Assembly: GCF_018614055.1 (NCBI RefSeq)
Contig: NZ_JAGGPB010000056.1
Coordinates: 1-64,000 of the forward strand
Length of the DNA stretch: 64,000 bases
Reading direction: 5' to 3'
Source of the DNA: Streptomyces sp. ISL-98
GTDB lineage: Bacteria > Actinomycetota > Actinomycetes > Streptomycetales > Streptomycetaceae
This document shows, piece by piece, positions 24,545 through 34,265 of this stretch (position 1 is the stretch's first letter; every line of letters starts with the position of its first letter). The position numbers were made by a program, and so were the translations under genes. Under the pieces are notes generated by a model. The model worked only from the letters and a program-made list of their open reading frames with translations, searched no databases and was not told where the DNA came from.

Positions 24545-26125
24545 CTAGTCGCTCTCTTCGGTGCGGGACTCGTCAGTGTCACGTCCGGCGGCGTCACGTC
24601 CGGCGGTGGTGGCGAAAGCGGCCAGGCCGGAGAAGGACGAATCCGGCGGAACAGCCGCCGTCGCGGCGGCAGCCGGAGCTTCTCCGCGCGTCCTGTCGGC
24701 CGTCTTCTGGGTCTCCCCCCGCTTGCTGCGCCGCCTCGGCAGACCGCCCGGCGTGGTGTCGATCCCGACGGCGCCTGCCGGGGCCGCCGGTTCCGGTGCG
24801 GGACTGAGTACGACGCTCGGCGCGGGCGCCTGCGCGGCGACCGGTACGGACGGGCTGTCGGACACAAGGCCGGCCGGAAGCGGGCTGAAGTAGTTGTGGG
24901 GAACCACCACGACCACCGAGGTACCGAGCCAGGGCGAGTCGGCGAACGTAACCCTGATCCCGTACTTGCGGGTGAGAGTTCCCACGACGCGCAGGCCGAG
25001 GTGTGCGTCCTCCGAGAGGCCGCCGAGGCCGGGACCCGCGGCGACGCCCTCCAGCGCTTCCAGTGCCTGGCGCTTCTTCTCCTCGCTCAGCCCCTTGCCG
25101 GCGTCCTGGATCTCGATGCCGACACCGTTGGGCACCTCCTTGCCGGAGACGACCACGGGCTCGGTGGGCGGTGAGTACCGCGTGGCGTTGTCCAGGAGGT
25201 GGGCAAAGATCAGCGTGAGGTGGTCGACCAGACCGCCGTCCACGCCCAGTTCGGGGAGGTGGCGCAGCTGCACACGGTCGAAGTCCTTGATACGGCCGAC
25301 GCCGCCGCGGACCACGCTGAGCAGGCGCTGAGGCTCCTGCCACTGCCGTCCCGGCCGGTCCGAGCCGCCCAGTACGCCGATGCTGGCCGCGAGACAGTCG
25401 GCGGGGCCGATCTCCTGGTCCAGTTCCATCAGGCCGCGGGCCACCGTCGGCAGGCGTCCGTGTTCGCCCTGCATTTCGTGCAGGCGGCCGCGGAGCTTGC
25501 TGGTGAGGACGTGGATCCGGCTGCCGATGCTGATGACGGCCTGCTCGGCGGAGGTGCTGCGGTTGAGCTCCTCCTCGACGGCGATCAGCGCGGCCCTGAG
25601 GACCTTGCGCAGTTCACGCTTGAACTCCGGTGAAGCGTCCGGGTCCTGTGAGAGAGGCGACAGGACGTCGTCGATGGCTTCGCCTTCACGCAGCCGCCGC
25701 AGCGCGTCCGGCAGGAATTCGTCGCCCAGCCGGGCGACCAGCTCCCGCTGGTGATCGAGCAGGCCCTGCCACGCCCTGGCCTCGTCGATCAGACGTGCTT
25801 CATGGGCGGCGTTCTCGGTGGCGCGCTGCTCCCCGAGGGAGGCCATGTGCTGCTGCCACTGCTGGGAGTGCTGTGCCTGCCTCGCGTGGAAGTCCACGGT
25901 GGCATGGCGCAGGCGAAGCTGAGTGCGGAACAGGAGCCGCACACAGGCGGCTGTCGCCACTGTCGCCCCCACTCCCGCAATGGCGGCGGATATTCGGGCC
26001 TGGTCGGGCCCTGCGGTCACAGCGACGGCCGTGGCAACGCCTAAACCGATTGGCAGCAGCCACCAGGTGTACCAGGCGGCCGGGGCACGGGCCGCCGGTG
26101 GCGGAGTGGCAAGTTCCATCTGCAT
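24545..26125 (-). CDS. cvnA: Conservon sensor-like histidine-kinase ATPase (CvnA-like)
   Basis: About 526 residues with the start at the ATG at 26125 (MQMELATP); ATG 26137 and 26119 are alternatives. Two N-terminal membrane helices (WYTWWLLPIGLGVATAVAV and ISAAIAGVGATVATAACVRL) precede a long charged helical region and a HATPase domain with the N-box HLLDNATRYSPP and a G-box-like IQDAGKGLS. No obvious phospho-acceptor His box is seen. The C-terminal 100 residues are proline/alanine-rich and disordered. CvnA proteins are membrane sensors that control the CvnB-C-D module. It heads the operon cvnA-B-C-D-E. Confidence 0.92.
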   Translation of the reverse strand: MQMELATPPPAARAPAAWYTWWLLPIGLGVATAVAVTAGPDQARISAAIAGVGATVATAACVRLLFRTQLRLRHATVDFHARQAQHSQQWQQHMASLGEQRATENAAHEARLIDEARAWQGLLDHQRELVARLGDEFLPDALRRLREGEAIDDVLSPLSQDPDASPEFKRELRKVLRAALIAVEEELNRSTSAEQAVISIGSRIHVLTSKLRGRLHEMQGEHGRLPTVARGLMELDQEIGPADCLAASIGVLGGSDRPGRQWQEPQRLLSVVRGGVGRIKDFDRVQLRHLPELGVDGGLVDHLTLIFAHLLDNATRYSPPTEPVVVSGKEVPNGVGIEIQDAGKGLSEEKKRQALEALEGVAAGPGLGGLSEDAHLGLRVVGTLTRKYGIRVTFADSPWLGTSVVVVVPHNYFSPLPAGLVSDSPSVPVAAQAPAPSVVLSPAPEPAAPAGAVGIDTTPGGLPRRRSKRGETQKTADRTRGEAPAAAATAAVPPDSSFSGLAAFATTAGRDAAGRDTDESRTEESD

Positions 26126-26304
26126 CCTCAAAACCAACGCGATCGAACAGGGGGGAAGAAGCTAGGGGGACGCACTCGTCGCGCGGTTGGTGCCAGGGTA
26201 TGGCGGCACTCGTCGGACCACATACGTGATCTCCCTCGCGAGAGGCGTGTTGCACAGCAGGAGAGGACATGGTTCGGTCGCGTCAACTCGCCGTGCCACA
26301 GGGG

Positions 26305-26335
26305 AGCTTAGCGTGTCCTAATCGAAAGTGATCAA
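26305..26335 (-). promoter_or_regulatory. Possible promoter for the conservon operon
   Basis: On the minus strand TTGATC and TAAGCT are 19 bases apart, about 170 bases upstream of cvnA, in an AT-richer patch. The spacing is slightly long for a housekeeping sigma factor. Weak evidence. Confidence 0.3.
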
Positions 26336-26391
26336 CCGCCCGTGACGAGAGGCTCACAGCATGGTCCCGGGCGGTTGCCGGAAGTCGTCGG

Positions 26392-28125
26392 TCAGGCCGC
26401 CAGCACACGGCTGAAGGCGCCTCCCTCGTACGCGAGTTCTTCCCATCTCCCCTCCTGTGCGATGCGTCCGGATTCCAGTACGGCGATACGGTCGGCCCGT
26501 CGGATCGTCGCCGGCCGGTGCGCGACCCAGATCGTCGTACGCGTGGCGCACGCCGAATGGAGAGCCGCCGCGAGTTCCGCGTCACCGGCCGTGTCGAGGT
26601 GCGCGGTGGTTTCGTCGAGGACCAGTACCCGGGGGTCGCTCAGCAGGGCGCGCGCCAGCGAGATACGGGCGCGCTGGCCGCCGGACAGGGTCGTGCCGCG
26701 TTCGCCGACATGCATGTCGAGGCTCTCGACGAAGCGGTCGATGCCGCAGCTGCGGGCCACCGCCAGCACTTCGGCGTCCGTCGCGGCGGGTGCGCCGAGG
26801 CGGAGGTTTTCGCCGAGGGTGCCGTGGAACAGCGGGGTCTCCTGGCCGACGACGGCCACGGCACGCCGCAGTTCCAGCTCGGCCACGTCGCGCAGGTCCA
26901 CCGGCCCCGAACCGTCTGCGGGCAGCAGCTCGACGGCTCCGTGCGCGGGGTCCCAGAAGCGGGCGAGGAGGTGGGCGCAGGTGGACTTGCCGGCCCCGGA
27001 GGCTCCGACGAGCGCGAGGGTCTCCCCCGCGCGGACGGTGAGTTCGACACCGTCGAGCACCGTGGCGCCGCCGTAGTCGAAGCGGACGTCGCGCAGCCGG
27101 ACCCCGAGCGGGCCTTCGGGCACCGGCCGGGGCGCGGCGGGTTCCGGGGCGCCCGGGGGCGCCTTGATCGCCGCGCCGACGCGGGCTGCCGCCGAGCGCA
27201 GTCCGCCCGCCTGCCCCAGCGCCGCCGCGGAGTCGGCGGCCGGCGCGAGGGTGCCGAGCGCCAGAGCCATGGCGGCCGGGGCCCAGGCGCCGTCGAGCCG
27301 CCCGACGGAAACGGCGTGCGCCGCGATCGCGACCACCCCGGCCACGGCGCCGACCACCAGCACATCGCGGACGGCGGCCGCGGCCGCCTCCCACGACTGT
27401 TCGGCGCGCTGCGCGTCGGCCAGATCCTCCCCGGCCGAGGCGAGGCGGGAGCGCCTGCGCGCCAGGGCGCCGAAGGCGAGCAGTTCGCGCAACCCGTCCA
27501 CGGTCTGCACCGCCTCGGCCGACAGTTCGGCAGCGGCCGTACGCGTCCTGGCCCCTCTGGCCGTCCTCCCCCGCCCCTCCAGGAGCGGTGCGAGTACGAG
27601 CAGTCCCGCGACGGGGAGCACCGCGGCCAGCATCCACGGCTCGACAACGGCGAGTGCGGCCGTACCCGTCCCGAAGACCAGAGCGGATGCGAGCAGTTGC
27701 GCTATCGCGTGGGCGTAGAAGAATTCCAGTGCCTCGACGTCCCCCATGGCGGTGGCCGCCAGGTCGCCGCTGCGCCGCCCGGCGATCCGCGCGGGCGCGC
27801 TGCGTGCGAGGCCGTCGAAGACGCGTACGCGCAGTTCGGCGAGGACTCGGTACGCGAGGTCGTGCGAGAGGTCCATTTCCCGCCAGGTCGCCAAGGCCCT
27901 GACGAGGACGAGACAGATGAGCGCCGCGACCGTGCCGGTGGCGGGCGCCGCGCGTTCGATGACGGCGGCGCCGACCGTGTGGGCGGCGAGCGTCACGAGG
28001 GCGACCAGCGCGGCCTGGTCGACGATGGCGGCCGCGCAGGTCCGCGCGACCATGGTCCGGTGGGCGCCGAGTGCGGGAAGCAGTGCGCGCAGCGATCCGC
28101 GCTCGGCGGTGTTGAGGGACGTCAT
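26392..28125 (-). CDS. ABC exporter half-transporter (membrane plus ATPase), second of pair
   Basis: A 577-residue fused membrane/ATPase protein, CydC-like in layout. About six hydrophobic segments lie in the first 300 residues, then an ATPase domain with Walker A GASGAGKST, signature LSGGQRARISLARALL and Walker B VLVLDETTAHLD (Thr follows Glu). It starts with ATGA overlap to the upstream ABC gene (28122-28125), so the two should form a heterodimer. It is the last gene of the RiPP operon and is probably the product exporter or a thiol/peptide exporter. Confidence 0.88.
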   Translation of the reverse strand: MTSLNTAERGSLRALLPALGAHRTMVARTCAAAIVDQAALVALVTLAAHTVGAAVIERAAPATGTVAALICLVLVRALATWREMDLSHDLAYRVLAELRVRVFDGLARSAPARIAGRRSGDLAATAMGDVEALEFFYAHAIAQLLASALVFGTGTAALAVVEPWMLAAVLPVAGLLVLAPLLEGRGRTARGARTRTAAAELSAEAVQTVDGLRELLAFGALARRRSRLASAGEDLADAQRAEQSWEAAAAAVRDVLVVGAVAGVVAIAAHAVSVGRLDGAWAPAAMALALGTLAPAADSAAALGQAGGLRSAAARVGAAIKAPPGAPEPAAPRPVPEGPLGVRLRDVRFDYGGATVLDGVELTVRAGETLALVGASGAGKSTCAHLLARFWDPAHGAVELLPADGSGPVDLRDVAELELRRAVAVVGQETPLFHGTLGENLRLGAPAATDAEVLAVARSCGIDRFVESLDMHVGERGTTLSGGQRARISLARALLSDPRVLVLDETTAHLDTAGDAELAAALHSACATRTTIWVAHRPATIRRADRIAVLESGRIAQEGRWEELAYEGGAFSRVLAA

Positions 28126-29867
28126 GCGGCCCGTCCTGTCTCTTCGTGTTCCGTACGTCCGGCCTTGACCAGCGACGCGTAGAGGCCCCCGTCGGCCATG
28201 AGAGTGGCGTGATCGCCGACGGCCTGCACCCGGCCGCCGTCGAGGACGACGATGCGGTCGGCGTCCCGTACGGAATCCAGGCGGTGCGCGACGACGATGC
28301 AGGTACGTCCACGGGCGGCCGTGGCCAGTTCCTGTCCGATGCGTGATTCGCGGCGCTCGTCCACCGCGCTGGTCGCCTCGTCGAGGATCAGTACGTCCGC
28401 GTCGGCCAGCAGCGCCCTGGCGAGGGCCAGCCGCTGGCGCTGGCCGCCGGACAGGGTGGCTCCGCGTTCTCCCACCACGGTCCGGTATCCGTCCGGCATC
28501 CCGGCGATCTCGTCATGGATTCCGGCCGACCGGGCGGCCGTGCGGAGTTCGTCGTCGGTGGCGTCCGGGCGGGCGAGGCGGAGGTTGTCGGCGATGGTCG
28601 CGTGGAAGAGGTACGTCTCCTGGGAGACGACGGCAATGCCGCGCCGTAGGGAGGCGAGGGTGAAGGAGGACGCGTCCCGCCCGTTCACGAGCACCCGCCC
28701 GCTCTGTGGGGCGCTGTGGCGCAGCAGCAGTCCGAGGAGTGTGGATTTGCCGGCGCCCGAGGGCCCTACGACCGCGGTCGTACGCCCGCCGGTGGCGGTG
28801 AAGCTGATGTTCTGCAGAGCAGGGCGGTCCGTGTCCGGGTACTGGAAGGTGACCTCGTCGAAGCGGATGTCGGGTGCGGTGGGCCAGTCGGCCTGCGCCT
28901 CGCCGTCGTCCGGGACCCCGCCCCGGGCCGTGCGCAGCGCGGCGATGCCGTCGGCGGCCGAGACGCCCAGATAGCCCGCATGCCATTCGCGGGAGAGGTC
29001 ACGTACGGGACGGAAGCACTCCGAGGACAGCATCAGCAGCAGATACGTCCCCGTGGCAGCGGTGTGTCCCGACACGGCCGACGCACCTGCCACGAGCGCG
29101 GCGGCCACGGTCCCGCCCTGGATCGCAAGATCGGTCAGGCCGGTGTCGACGAGGGAGACGCGCAGCTTGGCCACGGTCGCGCGGTGGAGGGCGGACGAAC
29201 GCTTCTCCAGGCGTGTACGCGTACGCCCGACCGCACCGGCGGCGCGCAGTGCGGGCATTCCCTGCAGGGCTTCGAGGTAGTCGGCGGCCAGGCCTTCGTA
29301 GGTGTCCCAGTGCTCGCGGCCACGCCGCTCCAGGAGTTTGTCCCACCACCGGGGCGCGAGGAGTGCCAGGAGGAGGGCGGGGGCGAGCGCGAGGAGCGCG
29401 TACGGTTCCACGGCGGCGACGGCGACGAGCAGCAGCGGTGGCACGGCGCAGGTGATCAGCAGCTGCGGCAGGTAGCGGGACACGTACGCGTCCACGCCCT
29501 CGACGCCGTCGATCAGCGTGGCCCGTACGGCCCCGGCGCGGGCACCCTCCAGATGGGCCGGCCCCAGTTGCCCGAGCCGGTCGAGCAGCGAGTCCCGCAG
29601 CCCGATCCGCACCCGGGACCCGGCGCGGACGGCCACGCGCCGCTGCCACCAGCCGAGCCCCGCGCGGGCGGCGACGACCGCGAGCACCGCGCCGAGCAGC
29701 CACGGCAGTCGGCGGGTGTCGCCGCGCGCGATGCCGGCGAGTGCGGCGGCGAGGAGCGCCGCCTGGGCGAGGTGGGTGAGAGCGACCGCGCCGAGCAGCG
29801 CCGTCGCTCCCAGGAGGGCGCCGCGCGCCGTGCGGGCAGCGCGCGTCAGCTCCGGATGCAGCATCAA
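28122..29867 (-). CDS. ABC exporter half-transporter (membrane plus ATPase), first of pair
   Basis: A 581-residue CydD-like ABC protein: six hydrophobic segments, then Walker A GPSGAGKSTLLG, Q-loop VSQETYLF, signature LSGGQRQRLALARALL and Walker B VLILDEATSAVDE. Both neighbours overlap by ATGA (29864-29867 and 28122-28125). This places the pair firmly in the operon behind the YcaO and oxidoreductase genes. In RiPP operons such heterodimers export the modified peptide, while CydDC relatives export thiols; sequence alone does not decide. Confidence 0.88.
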   Translation of the reverse strand: MMLHPELTRAARTARGALLGATALLGAVALTHLAQAALLAAALAGIARGDTRRLPWLLGAVLAVVAARAGLGWWQRRVAVRAGSRVRIGLRDSLLDRLGQLGPAHLEGARAGAVRATLIDGVEGVDAYVSRYLPQLLITCAVPPLLLVAVAAVEPYALLALAPALLLALLAPRWWDKLLERRGREHWDTYEGLAADYLEALQGMPALRAAGAVGRTRTRLEKRSSALHRATVAKLRVSLVDTGLTDLAIQGGTVAAALVAGASAVSGHTAATGTYLLLMLSSECFRPVRDLSREWHAGYLGVSAADGIAALRTARGGVPDDGEAQADWPTAPDIRFDEVTFQYPDTDRPALQNISFTATGGRTTAVVGPSGAGKSTLLGLLLRHSAPQSGRVLVNGRDASSFTLASLRRGIAVVSQETYLFHATIADNLRLARPDATDDELRTAARSAGIHDEIAGMPDGYRTVVGERGATLSGGQRQRLALARALLADADVLILDEATSAVDERRESRIGQELATAARGRTCIVVAHRLDSVRDADRIVVLDGGRVQAVGDHATLMADGGLYASLVKAGRTEHEETGRAA

Positions 29868-31249
29868 TGGAATTCACCTCGGGATGACGGTGCGGGTCGC
29901 CCGGCGGAGCTTTCTGCCCGGCCGGGTGTCTGGGGGTTGTCTTCCGGGAAGGCGCGGGACCGTTCGTCGCCTCTGCCCAGGGCAAGTCCGTGGAGGATCC
30001 AGTCCCGGCCGCGTTCGCCGCCCAGTGCGGCGCCGAGGTCGGCCTGCTGCCAGGAGCCGACCGGCCGCGACCGCAGGCCGAGCCCGGTGGCAGCGGTCTG
30101 CGCCAGGCCCACTCCGTATCCGGCGGCCAGGTGGTCGCGTCGTATTCGCGCCGGATCGGCGCCCGTCGGGCATCCGTGAGCGAGCAGTACCGCTCCGGCT
30201 TCGGCGATCCACCCCTGGCCGGCGGCCCAGGAGGCAAGCGCCGGCCGGGCGTCGCCGGAAGCCAGCTGCCGGAGGACGGGGATGTCGTCCGTACCGGGGG
30301 CGAGTTCGAGCAGTACGGGCCGTGCGCCGCCGACGGCGACACACCACCGGGGCCCGCCCGGCCATGCCCCGGCCGCGCGGGCCAGCACCCGGGCGAGGTC
30401 TTCCCGCACGGGCTCACCGCGCAGCGGGGGCGGTGCGCTGCGCCGGGACAACGCCAGGCTTCGCGGAACGGTCTGCGCTGCGGGTGCCCACTGTCCCGGT
30501 CCGCCCCCGGACAGAGTTACGTCGTCCAGGGCACGCCGGGTCTCGTCCAGCACCGCAGCGCCCCTACCGGCCGACGGCACAGCGTGCGGCGCTGCTCCCG
30601 AACCGCAGGACGCCCAGCGTTCGAGAGCCCGCTGCGGGTCCTCCGCCGTGGGAGTGACCGTGACTGCCGCGAGCGGATGCTGCGGCTCGGTTCCGGGCCA
30701 GGTCTCCTGCCACCGGCGGCTGTTCGGGAGCCCCGCCGCGGCCGACAGGAGGGCGCCGTCCGCGTCCAGGCACACCTGTGCCGCCCCCGCCAGGGCGAGC
30801 GCGGCGGCCGCGTGTCCGGCGTCGAGGAGCAGCAGGGGCAGCGCGCGATGACCGTAGTGCGACACCGTGCGGCGGGCGGTGACGGTGAGGACGGCGAGGG
30901 TGCCGTCGGGCGGGTCGTCCGGGGCGGGGCCGCGATGGTGGACCCGGTGGGTGCGGGCGTCGTAGGCGTAGCGGCCGGGCGGCAGCGGGCCCGCCCGGCC
31001 GACCAGGAGGTGGGCGTCGACGGGGTGCAGCGCGCCCGCCGAAGGCACCGGTCGCAGGCGGCCGTTGGCGCCGTCGGCGGCGGCGAGTGCGTGCCGCAGT
31101 ACACCGTCGATCTCGCCGGTGATCGCCTGCGGCGGCGAGGGCCACACGGGCGCGCTCCCGGCCGCGGTGTCCGGGCCGGGCGCCGCGAGGGACCGTGCGC
31201 GCGCGAGGGCCGCGTGCGCCGTGCCGTTGGTGAAGCGCTCCGGGGTCAT
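29864..31249 (-). CDS. SagB-type/nitroreductase-like oxidoreductase of the RiPP operon
   Basis: A 461-residue protein starting at the ATG at 31249 (MTPERFTNGTAHAAL). It reads as two nitroreductase-like halves: the first has RLRPVPSAGALHPVDAHLLV, the SAGAL-HP segment typical of SagB-type FMN enzymes, and LLLLDAGHAAAALALAG; the second has GLAQTAATGLGLRSRPVGSW. SagB enzymes oxidise azolines made by YcaO complexes to azoles with FMN. The second half is divergent, so full activity is uncertain. It lies 11 bases after the YcaO gene and overlaps the ABC gene by 4. Confidence 0.78.
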   Translation of the reverse strand: MTPERFTNGTAHAALARARSLAAPGPDTAAGSAPVWPSPPQAITGEIDGVLRHALAAADGANGRLRPVPSAGALHPVDAHLLVGRAGPLPPGRYAYDARTHRVHHRGPAPDDPPDGTLAVLTVTARRTVSHYGHRALPLLLLDAGHAAAALALAGAAQVCLDADGALLSAAAGLPNSRRWQETWPGTEPQHPLAAVTVTPTAEDPQRALERWASCGSGAAPHAVPSAGRGAAVLDETRRALDDVTLSGGGPGQWAPAAQTVPRSLALSRRSAPPPLRGEPVREDLARVLARAAGAWPGGPRWCVAVGGARPVLLELAPGTDDIPVLRQLASGDARPALASWAAGQGWIAEAGAVLLAHGCPTGADPARIRRDHLAAGYGVGLAQTAATGLGLRSRPVGSWQQADLGAALGGERGRDWILHGLALGRGDERSRAFPEDNPQTPGRAESSAGRPAPSSRGEFH

Positions 31250-31260
31250 GTCGGCGCCCC

Positions 31261-32703
31261 TCACATGTGGGGCGGGGGCGTGAGCGTGAAGTCCCCGGGC
31301 AGGCTCGGCGGCGCGGACCGCCATCCCCGGGACAGCGCCGCATCGGCGAATCGCGGGTTGCCGAAGTAGGCGAAGGCGGCGGGCGCGTTGGGTATGAGGC
31401 CGGACACGAGGACTCGCGCCACGCGCAGCGGGGTCTCGGCGACGTCCTCGGTCGTCAGGTCGAAGGTCATCACGCGGTGCCCGCCCTCAGCGAGCCCGCG
31501 GTCGAGTACCTCGCGGCTGCCGGGCATGACGTCGGCGATGTCGACGAGGCCGCCCGCGGGCTCGGTGAAGCGTGTCGCCAGCGGGGTGACCCGGTCGTCG
31601 AGCCACACCTGGACGTGGGCGCCCAGGTCCCGTACGGCCGCGAAGTCCGTGCCGCAGTCGTCCAGATAGCGCCGGTCGGCCCGGTGGTCCAGGTACAGGC
31701 CGCGCGCGAGCATGCCCGCGTCGATCGCGCGGAAGACCCAGCCGTCGGCCTCGACCGCGCCCTGCGTGAACACCCAGGTGTGCACGGCCTCCAGGACGGC
31801 CTTGCGTGCCGCTTCCGCCGGGTCGTAGCGGCAGGCGAAGCCCGCGGCGTAGATACGGCGCTGCGGATCGTAGGCCAGCGCGGCCATGCAGGGCGCGAAT
31901 TCGGACGGCATCTCGACGATCCACACATCGAGGCCGCAGCCTTCGAGATCGGCTGTCAAGCCGGGCACACTGGCCGGGTCGATGCCCCGGGTGGGTCCGT
32001 CGAGGTGCCACCACAGTTCCAGCGCGTCGCGCTCGACGATTTCCAGCAGGCCGCGCTCCACGGCGTCGTCGAGTCCCTGTCCGGTCGCGATGCCCGCGTA
32101 GTTCAGGTGGTGGGTGCGGGGCAGTGAACGGAGCTCGCCCTGGCGCCAGTTGAGATGCGTGAGGGCGACCGGCGCCCAGCATTCCTGCCCGCCCTCGCTG
32201 CCCCGCGCCCACAGCGCGCGGGTGTCGTCGCCGAAGGGCTCGTACGGGAAGGCCTCGCGCGCGTACTGCCAGGGCGCGTAGCGGGGAAGGTCGCCCGGCC
32301 CGTACAGCCTCTTTCCCTCGCCGAGGAGCTGGGACGCCGTCGCGCGCCGGGGCACCTCGGGGTGTCCCGGTGGGGGCAGCCGGTTGCCGCAGTAGCGCTC
32401 CACGGCCTCCGCGATGGCGGCGATACGGGCGCCCTGCGGGTCGCCGAACGTCGTGCCGAGCGAGACACGGTCCGCGGGCCAGGCCCCCAGGCGGCGGGCG
32501 TCGGCGACCTCCGCCGTCATGGCGACGTAGCGGGGCGGGGCGCCCGCCGGGTGCTCGACCGGTTCCACTCCGCGGATCAGCCCGCAGACGGGATCGACGA
32601 GTTCGTCGAGCGGCAGGGCGGCGCCGACGGGCGCGCTGGTGCCGGTCGTTGGCGTGGCAGTGGAGGTGGCCGGGGACGTGGTCGTGGAGGTGGTCAACTG
32701 CAT
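31261..32703 (-). CDS. YcaO-domain peptide-modifying enzyme
   Basis: A 480-residue protein starting at the ATG at 32703 (MQLTTSTTTSPATST). It has the YcaO ATP-binding signatures: IAAIAEAVERYCGNR and LLEIVERDALELWWHLDG, and a conserved central WVFTQGAVEAD segment. YcaO enzymes use ATP to activate a backbone amide oxygen, forming azolines, thioamides or amidines. The C-terminus is proline-rich (TLTPPPHM), recalling the PxPxP tail of azoline-forming YcaOs but not identical. The ATG overlaps the end of the CocE-like gene by 10 bases. This is the defining enzyme of the cluster. Confidence 0.92.
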   Translation of the reverse strand: MQLTTSTTTSPATSTATPTTGTSAPVGAALPLDELVDPVCGLIRGVEPVEHPAGAPPRYVAMTAEVADARRLGAWPADRVSLGTTFGDPQGARIAAIAEAVERYCGNRLPPPGHPEVPRRATASQLLGEGKRLYGPGDLPRYAPWQYAREAFPYEPFGDDTRALWARGSEGGQECWAPVALTHLNWRQGELRSLPRTHHLNYAGIATGQGLDDAVERGLLEIVERDALELWWHLDGPTRGIDPASVPGLTADLEGCGLDVWIVEMPSEFAPCMAALAYDPQRRIYAAGFACRYDPAEAARKAVLEAVHTWVFTQGAVEADGWVFRAIDAGMLARGLYLDHRADRRYLDDCGTDFAAVRDLGAHVQVWLDDRVTPLATRFTEPAGGLVDIADVMPGSREVLDRGLAEGGHRVMTFDLTTEDVAETPLRVARVLVSGLIPNAPAAFAYFGNPRFADAALSRGWRSAPPSLPGDFTLTPPPHM

Positions 32704-34265
32704 ATCTCCTGTGCGGGATCGACACGCGGGACACGGTGCCTGGCAGGGACGACGGGCAGTGACAGCGCACTGCCCGCGAGGATGAGGGACCGGCGTGAGG
32801 GAAGCAGCCGGGTGGCGGTCAGGGGGTCTTCGCCGGTGTGCGGATTGCGGGCGTGCGCGGGGAAGTGGTGTCCGGCGACTTCGAGGCGCAGGCGCGTTCC
32901 GGCGGGCAGCCGTCGGGCGACGTGCCCGAGCGGGACCTCGATGCGGGCGGGGTCGTTGCCGCCGTCCTTGCGCCGTACGACGCCGAGGGCGACGGGGTCC
33001 GCGGTTCCGCGCGGATCGAGGGCGACGAGGCGTACGACCCAGTCGGCGCACGGCGTGTCCGCAGCGGCGGTCAGCCGGACGCGGGCAGGGCCGAGGAGGT
33101 CCAGCGGGCGGGGAATCGGGGCGGTGACGAGCAGGCACCGGTCGGGTTCGCCGGTGGCCGGTACGGTCAACGCGTCGGAGCGCACCGGCTGTTCCGGATC
33201 GGCGGTGAACTGCTCGCCGCGTACGAGGCGCAGTCCGGTGCACGTCCCGAAGGGGTACTCCGTTTCCTCCACGTCGTCCGCCATGGCGGTCCACCACTGG
33301 CTGCCGCCGAGTGCGGCGACGCCGCGCCGCCCGCCGGAGAGCTGGCCCGCGAGAGCCGCCCGCGCCCACCGGACGTACAACGCGCCCAGATTCAGCCGGT
33401 GCTTCGGGTGTGCTTCAGGGCCGGGGGACGCCGTCAGTGCGTGTCCCCAGGGGCCGATCAGGAGCCGGGCAGGGCCGCCCCAGTGCTGCCACAGTTCGAC
33501 GGTGTCGTCGCGGAAGGGGTCGCGGGATCCGCCGACGGCCAGCAGGGGTACGTCGGCTGACGCGCCGCGCAGGGCGACGTCGCTGCGGCGCTGCGCCCGC
33601 CAGAGGTGCGGCCAGGAGGGCAGGTCGCGCCCGAGCCTGTGCGGGAGACCGGCCAGCGGGAGATGCTCGAAGAGCCGGGGGTCGCGGGCCAGGGCGTCGT
33701 CGAGCGCGGTCTCGTCGGAGTCGCGTCGGTCTCCGTGCGCCGCCCACCAGCCGGTACGGGCGAACAGCCGCTCCGGGCCGCCCGGTTCACCTGTCTCACC
33801 TGGTCGGCCGGGCTCACGCGCGGTCTCGGCGAGCCCGAGGGCGGGCACCGCGGCGATGACGGCGTCCGGCCGCTCTTCCGACGACGCGCCGAGCGCGGCC
33901 GACAGCGCGCAGTACGCCGCGTACGAGCTCCCGCTCGCGACGACGTGCCCGTCGGACCACCGTTGGCCGCGCAACCAGCGCACGGTCGCCGCCCCGTCCC
34001 CCTCTTCGTGCTGGTAGGGCCGCCACTGGCCGTCCGAGGCGTGCCGTCCGCGTACGTCCTGTGCCATGGCGGCGAAGCCGTGCGACGCCCAGGCGCGGAG
34101 TTCCGCCCGGTGCAGGCGCCGGTCGTACGGCGTACGGATCACGACGGACGGGAACGGACCTCTGCCGGACGGCAGGCAGAGGTCCGCAGCCAGCCGGACG
34201 CCGTCGGACATCATGACCACCGCCGGAGCCTCAAGGGCAGTGTCCGCGCCCTGATGCGCGCTCAC
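32694..34265 (-). CDS. CocE/NonD-family alpha/beta-hydrolase
   Basis: A 523-residue hydrolase of the X-Pro dipeptidyl-peptidase/cocaine-esterase type. The catalytic Ser sits in SGSSYAAY (S114), the Asp in VGGSRDPF and the His in IGPWGHA, followed by the C-terminal jelly-roll domain (LLGPARVRLTAAADTP). The first half carries RTPYDRR and AQDVRGRHASDG, typical of the family. Embedded in a RiPP operon with 4- and 10-base overlaps, it may cleave the leader or a follower peptide or act on an amide of the product; that role is inference. Confidence 0.9.
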   Translation of the reverse strand: MSAHQGADTALEAPAVVMMSDGVRLAADLCLPSGRGPFPSVVIRTPYDRRLHRAELRAWASHGFAAMAQDVRGRHASDGQWRPYQHEEGDGAATVRWLRGQRWSDGHVVASGSSYAAYCALSAALGASSEERPDAVIAAVPALGLAETAREPGRPGETGEPGGPERLFARTGWWAAHGDRRDSDETALDDALARDPRLFEHLPLAGLPHRLGRDLPSWPHLWRAQRRSDVALRGASADVPLLAVGGSRDPFRDDTVELWQHWGGPARLLIGPWGHALTASPGPEAHPKHRLNLGALYVRWARAALAGQLSGGRRGVAALGGSQWWTAMADDVEETEYPFGTCTGLRLVRGEQFTADPEQPVRSDALTVPATGEPDRCLLVTAPIPRPLDLLGPARVRLTAAADTPCADWVVRLVALDPRGTADPVALGVVRRKDGGNDPARIEVPLGHVARRLPAGTRLRLEVAGHHFPAHARNPHTGEDPLTATRLLPSRRSLILAGSALSLPVVPARHRVPRVDPAQEICS

